Assembly: GCF_051201035.1 (NCBI RefSeq)
Contig: NZ_JBPODR010000057.1
Span: 1-5,197, forward strand
Origin: Thermoanaerobacterium thermosulfurigenes
GTDB taxonomy: Bacteria; Bacillota; Thermoanaerobacteria; Thermoanaerobacterales; Thermoanaerobacteraceae
Reading direction: 5' to 3'
Length of the DNA stretch: 5,197 nucleotides
This document shows, one piece after another, positions 1 to 5,197 of this stretch; the stretch's first letter is position 1, and every line of letters starts with the position of its first letter. The notes under the pieces are model-generated. The model was given only the letters and a program-made list of their open reading frames with translations, did not search any database and was not told the DNA's origin. The translations under genes were made by a program, and so were the position numbers.

Positions 1-24
1 CAAGAAAATAAGGGGGAAAAAATA

Positions 25-774
25 ATGGCAGTAGTATTTCAAAAAACAAAAGGACTAACAGACACACCATTTCACTACTGTCCAGGATGTACACATGGCA
101 TAGTCCACAGACTTGTAGCAGAAGCAATGGAAGAATTAGGAGTATTAGACAAAGCAATAGGTGTAGCACCAGTAGGATGCGCCGTATTCGCCTACGAATA
201 CTTCAACTGCGACATGCAAGAAGCAGCCCATGGAAGAGCACCAGCAGTAGCAACAGGCATAAAAAGAGTACATCCAGACAAAATAGTATTCACATACCAA
301 GGAGATGGAGACTTAGCAGCAATAGGAACAGCAGAAACAGTACACGCAGCAGCAAGAGGAGAAAACATAACAGTAATATTCATAAACAACGCCATATACG
401 GCATGACAGGAGGCCAAATGGCACCAACATCACTGATAGGGCAAGAAACCCTCACAACCCCGTACGGAAGAAAACCAGAAACAAACGGATATCCCATAAA
501 AATGTGTGAAATGCTATCAACATTAGAAGGAGCAGCATACATCGAAAGAGTATCAGTGTACGACGTAAAACACGTATTAAACGCCAAAAAAGCAATCAAA
601 AACGCATTCAAAGCCCAAATAAACAAAAAAGGCTTTTCAATGATAGAAGTCCTGTCAAGCTGTCCAACAAACTGGGGTATGTCACCGAATGAAGCATTAA
701 AATGGATAAAAGACAAGATGGAGCAATACTATCCATTAGGTGTATACAAAAACACCTTGGAGGAGGAAAAATAA
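25..774 (+). CDS. 2-oxoacid:ferredoxin oxidoreductase, TPP-binding beta subunit (KorB/VorA type)
   Basis: Beta subunit (249 aa) of a cytoplasmic multi-subunit enzyme that oxidatively decarboxylates a 2-oxoacid with CoA to an acyl-CoA and reduces ferredoxin. Seen: a CPGC motif (C19, C22), C52 in a VGC context and C213 in SSCP, together matching the four [4Fe-4S] ligands of this subunit family; a thiamine-pyrophosphate motif GDGD at 93-96 followed 25 residues later by NN at 121-122, then IYGMTGGQM. The length is a little short of, but within, the usual range for the separate beta chain. The ATG at 25 follows AGGGGG at 11-16. The stop is one base before the gamma-subunit start. The substrate (2-oxoglutarate, 2-ketoisovalerate or other) cannot be fixed from this chain, so no symbol is assigned. 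Oddity: codons end overwhelmingly in A or C (about 18 of 249 end in T by hand count; Asn AAC 10 to AAT 1), unlike the downstream genes. Confidence 0.95.
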   Translation: MAVVFQKTKGLTDTPFHYCPGCTHGIVHRLVAEAMEELGVLDKAIGVAPVGCAVFAYEYFNCDMQEAAHGRAPAVATGIKRVHPDKIVFTYQGDGDLAAIGTAETVHAAARGENITVIFINNAIYGMTGGQMAPTSLIGQETLTTPYGRKPETNGYPIKMCEMLSTLEGAAYIERVSVYDVKHVLNAKKAIKNAFKAQINKKGFSMIEVLSSCPTNWGMSPNEALKWIKDKMEQYYPLGVYKNTLEEEK

Positions 775-775
775 A

Positions 776-1327
776 ATGAATGAAAAGATAATATTTGCAG
801 GATTTGGTGGACAGGGCATCATGTCGATGGGGCTTATAATGTCATACGCAGGAATGATGGATGGGAAAAACGTATCGTGGCTGCCGTCGTATGGACCAGA
901 GATGAGAGGAGGCACAGCCAACTGCCATGTTACCATATCTGATGAACCAGTAGGCTCCCCCATAATAAACGAGGCAACTGTAGTTGTTGCAATGAATAGG
1001 CCTTCTTTAGAAAAGTATGAAAAATATGTTGTGCCTGGTGGAAAGCTTTTTATAAATACATCGCTAATTAAAGAGAAAGCGAAAAGAAAGGATATAGAAG
1101 TTTACGAAATTGCAGCAAATGACATTGCCAATGAATTAGGGAATTTAAAGATTGCCAATATGGTGATTTTAGGAGCTCTAATAAAAGCAACGAATATTAC
1201 AAAAATTGAATCTACATTAAAGGCACTTGTAGAAGTTTTAGGACCAAGTAAAGAGCATCTTGTGTCAATAAATGAAAAAGCCTTAGAAAAAGGAGCAGAA
1301 CTTATAGATGCTTTAAGTAAGAAATAA
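776..1327 (+). CDS. 2-oxoacid:ferredoxin oxidoreductase, gamma subunit (KorC/VorC type)
   Basis: Gamma subunit (183 aa) of the same oxidoreductase, matching the pyruvate/ketoisovalerate oxidoreductase catalytic-domain family, which packs against the TPP subunits. Seen: the N-terminal GFGGQGI glycine-rich motif at 9-15 and PSYGPEMRGG at 37-46, both hallmarks of the family; a full-length domain with no break. An upstream in-frame ATG at 740 exists, but ATG 776 is preferred because GGAGGAGG at 759-766 sits nine bases before it and the family motif starts a few residues in. The one-base gap after the beta gene, with the SD inside that gene's end, suggests translational coupling. The first third shares the C/A-ending codon style of the beta gene; from about base 970 the codons become T-rich like the rest of the window. 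It is probably the last gene of its operon, since 266 non-coding bases follow. Confidence 0.94.
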   Translation: MNEKIIFAGFGGQGIMSMGLIMSYAGMMDGKNVSWLPSYGPEMRGGTANCHVTISDEPVGSPIINEATVVVAMNRPSLEKYEKYVVPGGKLFINTSLIKEKAKRKDIEVYEIAANDIANELGNLKIANMVILGALIKATNITKIESTLKALVEVLGPSKEHLVSINEKALEKGAELIDALSKK

Positions 1328-1346
1328 ACACTATATTATGAATGAA

Positions 1347-1389
1347 AGAAATGCAGTGAAAATATTCATGAAGCATATTTTGCATTTTT
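1347..1389 (+). terminator. Weak terminator-like hairpin after the oxidoreductase genes
   Basis: Beginning 20 bases after the gamma-subunit stop, AAATGCA (1349-1355) pairs with TGCATTT (1381-1387), extendable by a G-T and an A-T pair. Inside it AAATAT (1360-1365) pairs with ATATTT (1375-1380) around a nine-base loop, with a four-base bulge on the left side. The right arm ends in TTTTT, and a second T5 run lies at 1396-1400. Position and shape fit an operon terminator, but the stem is AT-rich and interrupted, so the call is tentative. Confidence 0.35.
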
Positions 1390-1481
1390 GAAGGATTTTT
1401 GAAATGTCTGTCGAATATAATAAAAGTGGAAAACGATGTATCGCTTTGTGAAGAGTTTAAAAATCACAGTAGGCCATTTTA

Positions 1482-1511
1482 TTGCTTCATACTATTAAAA
1501 TATTTTAATAT
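1482..1511 (+). promoter_or_regulatory. Possible promoter with an 18-bp palindrome, upstream of the OPT gene
   Basis: TTGCTT (1482-1487) and TAATAT (1506-1511) are separated by 18 bases and could act as -35 and -10 boxes (3/6 and 4/6 matches to the sigma-A consensus). The perfect palindrome TATTAAAATATTTTAATA (1493-1510) fills the spacer and overlaps the -10 box, which is a typical operator position. Both elements are weak evidence in such AT-rich DNA. A start near 1518 would give a leader of about 75 bases. Confidence 0.3.
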
Positions 1512-1525
1512 AAGTTAAAATGTTG

Positions 1526-1555
1526 AAGGAGGTGGTTATGGCAATAAAAGCTTAA
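1526..1555 (+). promoter_or_regulatory. Possible leader mini-ORF (MAIKA) with strong SD
   Basis: AAGGAGGTG at 1526-1534 is the closest match to the anti-SD in the whole window. Five bases after its AGGAGG core lies ATG 1538, which opens a frame of only five codons (MAIKA) ending at TAA 1553-1555. The frame stops 38 bases before the OPT start, which has its own SD. The stop codon lies within an AT dyad (1549-1571, 11-bp arms with one mismatch). It may be a translated leader that controls the transporter, or a chance start. No repeated codon of the attenuator kind is present. Confidence 0.3.
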
Positions 1556-1593
1556 ATAAATTATTTAAACTATAACACGAAAGGAGAAAGGAT

Positions 1594-3543
1594 ATGGCCA
1601 GTGGAAAAGCTGAATATGGAAGAAAGTTATCAGATGGCGCTTATGGTGGTATAAGTGGAGATAAGTATGTGCCATTTGTTCCAGCAGAAGAGGTTCTTCC
1701 TGAATCTACGTTTTTAAGTTTAGTTATAGGTGTGATATTTGCGATTGTTTTTGCGGCAGCTAATACTTATTTAGGTCTTAAAACTGGAATGACTATAAGT
1801 GCAGCGATTCCTGCTGCTGTTTTGTCTACTGGTATATTAAAGACGATTTTTAGGAGAAATAGCATATTAGAAGCTAATATGGCTACAGCAATAGCTGCGA
1901 CAGGTGAAAGCGTTGCTGCTGGACTTTTGTTTTCTTTTCCAGCTATAGCTATTTGGGGCTTTAAAAATGAGTTTACACTTGAAAGAATAATATTTGCGGT
2001 ATTAATCGGTGGATTATTTGGCGTATTATTTGTCGTACCTTTAAGAAGGTATTTGACGGTTGAAGAACACGGAAAACTTCTATATCCTGAAGGAATGGCA
2101 GCTTCTGAAGTCCTTGTAACAAGCAATCAAGGTGGTTCAGGATTTATGACAGTTTTGTCTGGTATGCTTACAGGTGGCATATACAAATTATTATCAGGTG
2201 GTTTTTCTATATGGTCAGAAGAGCCTGCATGGAATCTAAATTGGTTTAAGGGTACGCAAGTTGGAATAAACGTGTTAGCATCATTGTTAGGAGTTGGCTT
2301 TATAGTTGGAATAGAGATTTCTTCATACATGCTGGCAGGTGGTATATTGGCATGGCTTGGTCTTATACCATTAATAAAATTTTTTGGAGATGGACTTACA
2401 AGTCCAATATATCCAGCCACAACACTTATAAAAGATATGTCAGCTTCTCAAATATGGGGCAGCTATATAAGGTATATAGGTGCTGGTGGAGTATTGGCAG
2501 GAGGGTTCATTACTTTATTCAAAACATTCCCTACACTTATAAAGGCATTTAAAGACTCACTATCAGGATTTGGAGCTAGTGCAAAAAAACAAAAAAGGAC
2601 TGACAGCGATATATCGATAAATATAGTGATTATCGGGGCGATTTTCTTATTCCTCTTAACATGGCTTCTTCCAATATTTAAGATGACATTTATAGGAAGC
2701 CTTTTGACTATATTATTTTCCTTCTTCTTCGCTGTTGTCTCAGCAAGAATGACAGGAATTGTGGGTGAATCCAATAACCCAGTGTCAGGCATGACAATAG
2801 CTACATTGCTTGTTGTTACGTCTATTTTAAAGCTTACAGGTATTGTCGGAGATAGTGGCATGATATTGGCAATTACTATAGGAGGCATAGTTTGTATTGC
2901 AGCAGCAACAGCAGGATGCAATGCGCAGTCTCTAAAGACATGTTACATTATAGGTGGATCGCCTAAAAAGGTAGAGACATATCTTTACACAGGAATAGTT
3001 GCATCATCAATTTTTGCAGGATTAGTGCTTATTATGCTTAATAATTCTTACGGAATTGGTTCACAAGCTGTAGCTGCTCCACAGGCTACGATAATGTCTA
3101 TGGTCGTAAAAGGAATAATGACAGGACATCTTCCGTGGATATTAATTTTAGCAGGAGTATTTATGGGAATAATGATTGAATTGATGCATATTCCGGTGCT
3201 GCCATTTGCACTTGGACTTTATTTGCCATTTGAGTTAAGTGCAGCAGTAATGGTTGGAGGTATTATCAGATGGATAATTGACAGAAAATACAAGAATGAC
3301 GAAAAACTGTACAAAGAAAAGACTGAAAAAGGCATATTGATTTCTTCGGGGTTAGTCGCTGGAGATGCTTTAATGGGATTAGTAATTGCTATATTTGCAG
3401 GACTTAAAATAAATATAGGATTTGGTGCAAATTGGATTACAAATAGTGGAGCACTTGCTTCATGGATTTCACTTTTGATGTTTGTATTATTAGGAATTTA
3501 TTTATACGGATACACGGTCAGGGATAACAAAAAGATCAATTGA
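1594..3543 (+). CDS. OPT-family oligopeptide transporter
   Basis: Integral membrane protein (649 aa) of the oligopeptide transporter (OPT) superfamily, secondary carriers thought to import peptides or peptide-like and metal-chelate substrates with a cation gradient. Seen: a hydrophilic N-terminus of about 37 residues, then roughly 14-16 hydrophobic segments across the rest; the conserved first-helix stretch NTYLGLKTGMT (57-67); YPEG (164-167) followed by MAASEVL; GESNNPVSGMT (391-401), a strong OPT signature; and GLVAGDALMG (586-595) near the C-terminus. A charged loop at about 328-342 splits the protein into two halves. The length fits the prokaryotic OPT branch. ATG 1594 is chosen because AGGAG at 1582-1586 precedes it by seven bases. 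Codon use is T-rich and ordinary for the window. It stands alone between two gaps with hairpins, so it is probably monocistronic. The substrate is not deducible; nearby alanine dehydrogenase and a likely permease fit peptide or amino-acid nutrition. Confidence 0.93.
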   Translation: MASGKAEYGRKLSDGAYGGISGDKYVPFVPAEEVLPESTFLSLVIGVIFAIVFAAANTYLGLKTGMTISAAIPAAVLSTGILKTIFRRNSILEANMATAIAATGESVAAGLLFSFPAIAIWGFKNEFTLERIIFAVLIGGLFGVLFVVPLRRYLTVEEHGKLLYPEGMAASEVLVTSNQGGSGFMTVLSGMLTGGIYKLLSGGFSIWSEEPAWNLNWFKGTQVGINVLASLLGVGFIVGIEISSYMLAGGILAWLGLIPLIKFFGDGLTSPIYPATTLIKDMSASQIWGSYIRYIGAGGVLAGGFITLFKTFPTLIKAFKDSLSGFGASAKKQKRTDSDISINIVIIGAIFLFLLTWLLPIFKMTFIGSLLTILFSFFFAVVSARMTGIVGESNNPVSGMTIATLLVVTSILKLTGIVGDSGMILAITIGGIVCIAAATAGCNAQSLKTCYIIGGSPKKVETYLYTGIVASSIFAGLVLIMLNNSYGIGSQAVAAPQATIMSMVVKGIMTGHLPWILILAGVFMGIMIELMHIPVLPFALGLYLPFELSAAVMVGGIIRWIIDRKYKNDEKLYKEKTEKGILISSGLVAGDALMGLVIAIFAGLKINIGFGANWITNSGALASWISLLMFVLLGIYLYGYTVRDNKKIN

Positions 3544-3565
3544 AATATGTACAATTTAAGGTGAT

Positions 3566-3593
3566 TTGAATACTGGCTAAAAATATTTCTAAT
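3566..3593 (+). promoter_or_regulatory. Possible promoter for ald
   Basis: TTGAAT (3566-3571) and TCTAAT (3588-3593) lie 16 bases apart and match 4/6 and 5/6 positions of the sigma-A boxes. The -10 box falls inside the left arm of the long hairpin at 3587-3624, so that inverted repeat would extend from the -10 box across the start of the transcript. This is the best candidate in the gap before ald, but the spacing and -35 are only fair. Confidence 0.35.
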
Positions 3594-3624
3594 CCGGCGG
3601 TTTTAATAAGCTGTCGGATTAGAA
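3587..3624 (+). terminator. Long hairpin between the OPT gene and ald (terminator or operator)
   Basis: TTCTAATCCG (3587-3596) is perfectly complementary to CGGATTAGAA (3615-3624). Inside, seven more pairs form (three of them G-T), closing on the tetraloop TAAT at 3604-3607, for about 17 pairs. It lies 43 bases after the OPT stop and 38 bases before the ald start. The following bases, TGATTTTAATAAATTATTATT, are T-rich but not a clean T tract, so it is an imperfect intrinsic terminator. Because a possible -10 box overlaps the left arm, it might instead be an operator or a leader stem for ald. Confidence 0.45.
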
Positions 3625-3662
3625 TGATTTTAATAAATTATTATTACAAAGGAGCGATCACA

Positions 3663-4784
3663 ATGATAATCGGAGTACCAAAAGAAATAAAAGAAGAAGA
3701 AGGAAGAGTTGCTATTACACCTGCTGGTGTTCATGCGTTTTGCAGTAAAGGCCATAGAGTATTAATAGAAAACAATGCTGGTTTAATCAGTGGAATAACT
3801 AATGAAGAGTATAAGAAGGCTGGAGCTGAAATTCTTAACACGGCTGAAGATGTTTTTAATGAATCTGATATGATATTAAAGGTCAAAGAACCGCAACCTT
3901 CCGAGTACAACTATTTTAAAGAAGGGCAGATCTTATTTACCTATTTGCATTTAGCTCCAGATAGACAGCAAACAGAAGCACTTTTAAAGAAAAAAGTAGT
4001 AGGTATAGCCTATGAAACAGTGCAGACAGATGATGGAATGTTACCGCTATTAAGTCCTATGAGTGAAGTGGCGGGTAGACTATCAGTGACGATAGGTGCT
4101 TATTTACTGCTTAGCAAAAATAATGGCAGGGGAGTCCTTTTAAGTGGCGTTCCAGGTGTTGAAAAGGCAAATGTTGTCATAGTCGGCGGTGGAACGGTAG
4201 GACTAAATGCAGCAAAGATTGCCGTTGGAATGGGAGCTAATGTTACAATACTTGATGTAAATGCTTCAAGGCTTGCATACTTAGATGACATTTTTGGAGG
4301 AAAAGTAACGACTCTTATGTCAAACAGTTATAATATAGCTAAATGTACTGAAGAAGCTGATTTAGTAATAGGAGCAGTGCTTATTCCGGGGGCAAAGACA
4401 CCAAAAATAATAACAGAAGAAATGGTAAAGAGCATGAGAAAAGGATCTGTAATCGTCGATGTAGCTATAGACCAAGGTGGTTCTGTTGAAACGATGGATA
4501 GAATAACATCTCATGACAATCCTTACTTTATAAAATACGATGTAGTGCATTATTCTGTTCCAAATATACCTGGTGTTGTGCCAAGAACATCTACATTTGC
4601 ATTGACAAATGTTACTTTGCCATACGCATTGCAGATTGCAGATAAAGGCTATAAGAAAGCGCTATTAGAGAACAAATCGCTTATGAGAGGACTTAATGTA
4701 ATAAATGGTCATGTGACGTATAAGGCAGTAGCAGAAGCTCACGGATTCGAATATGTGGATCCAAAAGAAATATTGTCAGAATAA
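3663..4784 (+). CDS. ald: Alanine dehydrogenase (NAD-dependent)
   Basis: Cytoplasmic enzyme (373 aa) that reversibly converts L-alanine, water and NAD+ to pyruvate, ammonia and NADH. Seen: the N-terminus MIIGVPKEIKEEEGRVAITP; R15 and K75 for substrate binding, H96 in YLHLAP and D270 in VDVAIDQGG, all at the positions known for catalytic residues in this family; a Rossmann nucleotide-binding motif GGGTVG at 175-180 followed by D198, the acidic residue that favours NAD over NADP. Length is typical of the family and no residue looks missing. An in-frame ATG at 3624 exists, but ATG 3663 is preferred: AAAGGAG at 3648-3654 precedes it by eight bases and the family's usual first residues begin there. 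It is flanked by a hairpin on each side, so it is likely transcribed alone. Codon use (for example Asn mostly AAT) contrasts with the oxidoreductase beta gene. It probably links amino-acid degradation or alanine formation to pyruvate and NADH balance. Confidence 0.97.
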   Translation: MIIGVPKEIKEEEGRVAITPAGVHAFCSKGHRVLIENNAGLISGITNEEYKKAGAEILNTAEDVFNESDMILKVKEPQPSEYNYFKEGQILFTYLHLAPDRQQTEALLKKKVVGIAYETVQTDDGMLPLLSPMSEVAGRLSVTIGAYLLLSKNNGRGVLLSGVPGVEKANVVIVGGGTVGLNAAKIAVGMGANVTILDVNASRLAYLDDIFGGKVTTLMSNSYNIAKCTEEADLVIGAVLIPGAKTPKIITEEMVKSMRKGSVIVDVAIDQGGSVETMDRITSHDNPYFIKYDVVHYSVPNIPGVVPRTSTFALTNVTLPYALQIADKGYKKALLENKSLMRGLNVINGHVTYKAVAEAHGFEYVDPKEILSE

Positions 4785-4808
4785 ATGGCGATTAAAGATA
4801 ATAATATG

Positions 4809-4851
4809 GTTGGAAAGGATATATGACAAATATTCTATATCCTTTCCTAAC
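4809..4851 (+). terminator. Hairpin after ald, probable terminator
   Basis: GGAAAGGATATA (4812-4823) is perfectly complementary to TATATCCTTTCC (4836-4847) around a 12-base loop. Allowing one bulged T at 4848, GTT (4809-4811) also pairs with AAC (4849-4851). It starts 25 bases after the ald stop. No T run follows the stem (AATTGCATC comes next), so termination by this hairpin is likely from its position but not assured from its sequence. Confidence 0.5.
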
Positions 4852-5034
4852 AATTGCATCAAAATTTAAATTAAAATTACATCCAATTATTTTTATTTAT
4901 CTTCTTCTTGTCTAAAAAATTATTGAAATTTTCTATTACAAATTATTCAAACGATACCATAACAGAATTTTATGCTGCAAATACAAAACAATAATTTCAG
5001 GTATTTATACAGAAAATTGCATAAATTAAAATTA
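4852..5034 (+). repeat. Split direct repeat AATTGCAT / AAATTAAAATTA
   Basis: AATTGCAT at 4852-4859 and AAATTAAAATTA at 4868-4879 recur joined together at 5015-5034, 20 bases in a row. In the first copy eight extra bases lie between the two parts. The feature spans from the first copy to the end of the second. The 12-base part is low in complexity, so chance is a real possibility; the GC-containing 8-mer makes it slightly more notable. Confidence 0.35.
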
Positions 5035-5055
5035 ATAATTCAATTTGAAATAGTA

Positions 5056-5084
5056 TTGCAATTACCTGTTAAAGGTATTATAAT
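5056..5084 (+). promoter_or_regulatory. Sigma-A-type promoter for the last gene, with a dyad in the spacer
   Basis: TTGCAA (5056-5061) and a perfect TATAAT (5079-5084) are exactly 17 bases apart, the best promoter match in the window. It would start transcription near 5091, about 60 bases before the ATG at 5150. The spacer contains TACCT-GTTAA-AGGTA (5063-5077), a 15-bp dyad placed where a repressor would block RNA polymerase. The promoter is well supported by sequence; the operator role is inference. Confidence 0.65.
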
Positions 5085-5149
5085 TTAGTTAGATTAAAAA
5101 AATTTAATAAATAAAATAAAAGTTTAATCAAATAGGAAGGAGTGCTATT

Positions 5150-5197
5150 ATGAATGATGAATCAAAGAAAAAGCTGACACTGGTGCCTTTAATTTTA
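5150..5197 (+). CDS. Start of a membrane transporter gene, possibly an APC amino-acid permease (partial)
   Basis: Only the first 16 codons are inside the window (MNDESKKKLTLVPLIL); the gene runs off the right edge. AAGGAG at 5137-5142 lies seven bases before ATG 5150, and a good promoter lies upstream, so the start is well supported. A short polar lysine-rich segment followed by the beginning of a hydrophobic run is how many APC-superfamily amino-acid permeases begin, and the KKKLTLVPLIL stretch recalls that group from memory of the family. Sixteen residues cannot prove it. An amino-acid permease would fit the neighbouring alanine dehydrogenase and OPT transporter. Confidence 0.7.
   Translation, partial: MNDESKKKLTLVPLIL

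Larger units (their letters stand above)
1328..1593. other. Intergenic gap before the OPT gene
   Basis: These 266 AT-rich bases hold no sizeable open frame. In order they contain the weak hairpin at 1347-1389, a TATAAT at 1416-1421 without a recognisable -35 at the right distance, a short dyad CGAT-GT-ATCG at 1434-1443, the palindrome and possible promoter near 1482-1511, a five-codon open frame at 1538-1555 and an AT dyad at 1549-1571. No T-box or known riboswitch motif was recognised by eye. Confidence 0.7.
4785..5149. other. Long non-coding gap between ald and the next gene
   Basis: These 365 bases are extremely AT-rich and contain no convincing gene on either strand; the longest frame noticed is 27 codons on the minus strand across the hairpin, without support. 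The gap holds the hairpin at 4809-4851, a split direct repeat at 4852-4879 and 5015-5034, a promoter at 5056-5084 with an internal dyad, and a leader of about 60 bases that includes a 7-bp inverted repeat (GATTAAA 5092-5098, TTTAATC 5123-5129). No tRNA or known riboswitch fold was recognised. Confidence 0.75.

Noticed and set aside
87..509. A 140-codon open frame in another + frame within the beta subunit gene
   Set aside because: Its product is full of Ser, Arg, Asn and His from A/C-rich codons read out of frame. No domain is recognisable, and the beta subunit reading is unambiguous.
192..716. A 174-codon open frame on the minus strand opposite the beta subunit gene
   Set aside because: It is a shadow of the beta subunit. 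The unusual codon use of that gene removes stop codons from the opposite strand; the product has no recognisable motif and no SD.
740..775. Upstream start at 740 for the gamma subunit
   Set aside because: It would add 12 residues read from the end of the beta gene. The strong SD at 759-766 and the family motif position support 776.
1416..1421. A perfect TATAAT in the gap before the OPT gene
   Set aside because: No acceptable -35 lies 16-18 bases upstream (GGATTT at 17) and there is no extended -10 TGN, so it was not called as a promoter.
2463..2921. A 152-codon minus-strand open frame inside the OPT gene
   Set aside because: It lies entirely inside a well-supported transporter gene and looks like a complement of hydrophobic codons; no start signal or motif was seen.
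3624..3662. Upstream start at 3624 for alanine dehydrogenase
   Set aside because: The extra 13 residues are not typical of the family, and the start lies at the edge of the hairpin without an SD. The start at 3663 has a good SD and puts R15, K75, H96 and D270 at the expected numbers.
4927..5018. CodY-box-like sequences (AATTTTCT at 4927-4934 and CAGAAAATT at 5010-5018)
   Set aside because: Each matches one half of the AATTTTCWGAAAATT consensus well, but the other half has at least four mismatches. In DNA this AT-rich such half matches are expected by chance.

Overview
The window reads as a stretch of a low-GC, Gram-positive anaerobe of the Clostridia. The evidence is A/T-rich codons, purine-rich Shine-Dalgarno (SD) sites 5-9 bases before each start, very AT-rich gaps and a ferredoxin-dependent 2-oxoacid oxidoreductase. 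The overall look resembles Thermoanaerobacterium/Thermoanaerobacter relatives, but that placement is an inference from gene style, not from a marker gene. All genes are on the + strand. No mobile element, CRISPR array, tRNA or rRNA was seen.

Layout: (1) 25-1327 holds the last two genes of a 2-oxoacid:ferredoxin oxidoreductase operon, the TPP-binding beta subunit and the gamma subunit, separated by one base. The alpha and ferredoxin-like subunits would be expected upstream, outside the window. (2) 1328-1593 is a 266-base gap with a weak terminator-like hairpin, a perfect 18-bp AT palindrome on a possible promoter, and a five-codon open frame with an excellent SD. (3) 1594-3543 encodes an OPT-family (oligopeptide transporter) membrane protein. 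(4) 3544-3662 carries a 17-bp hairpin that overlaps a possible promoter. (5) 3663-4784 encodes alanine dehydrogenase (ald) with all expected catalytic residues. (6) 4785-5149 is a 365-base non-coding stretch with a 12-bp hairpin, a partial direct repeat, and a good promoter (TTGCAA-17-TATAAT) with a small dyad in its spacer. (7) 5150 to the window end is the first 16 codons of a gene whose N-terminus resembles APC-type amino-acid permeases.

Taken together the genes suggest peptide and amino-acid use: uptake by the OPT protein and possibly the last gene, NAD-linked interconversion of alanine and pyruvate by Ald, and ferredoxin-reducing oxidative decarboxylation of 2-oxoacids by the oxidoreductase. 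The gaps and hairpins suggest at least three separate transcription units rather than one operon. No clearly new system is visible. The most unusual signals are the sharp codon-use change within the oxidoreductase genes and the regulatory-looking elements in the three gaps.
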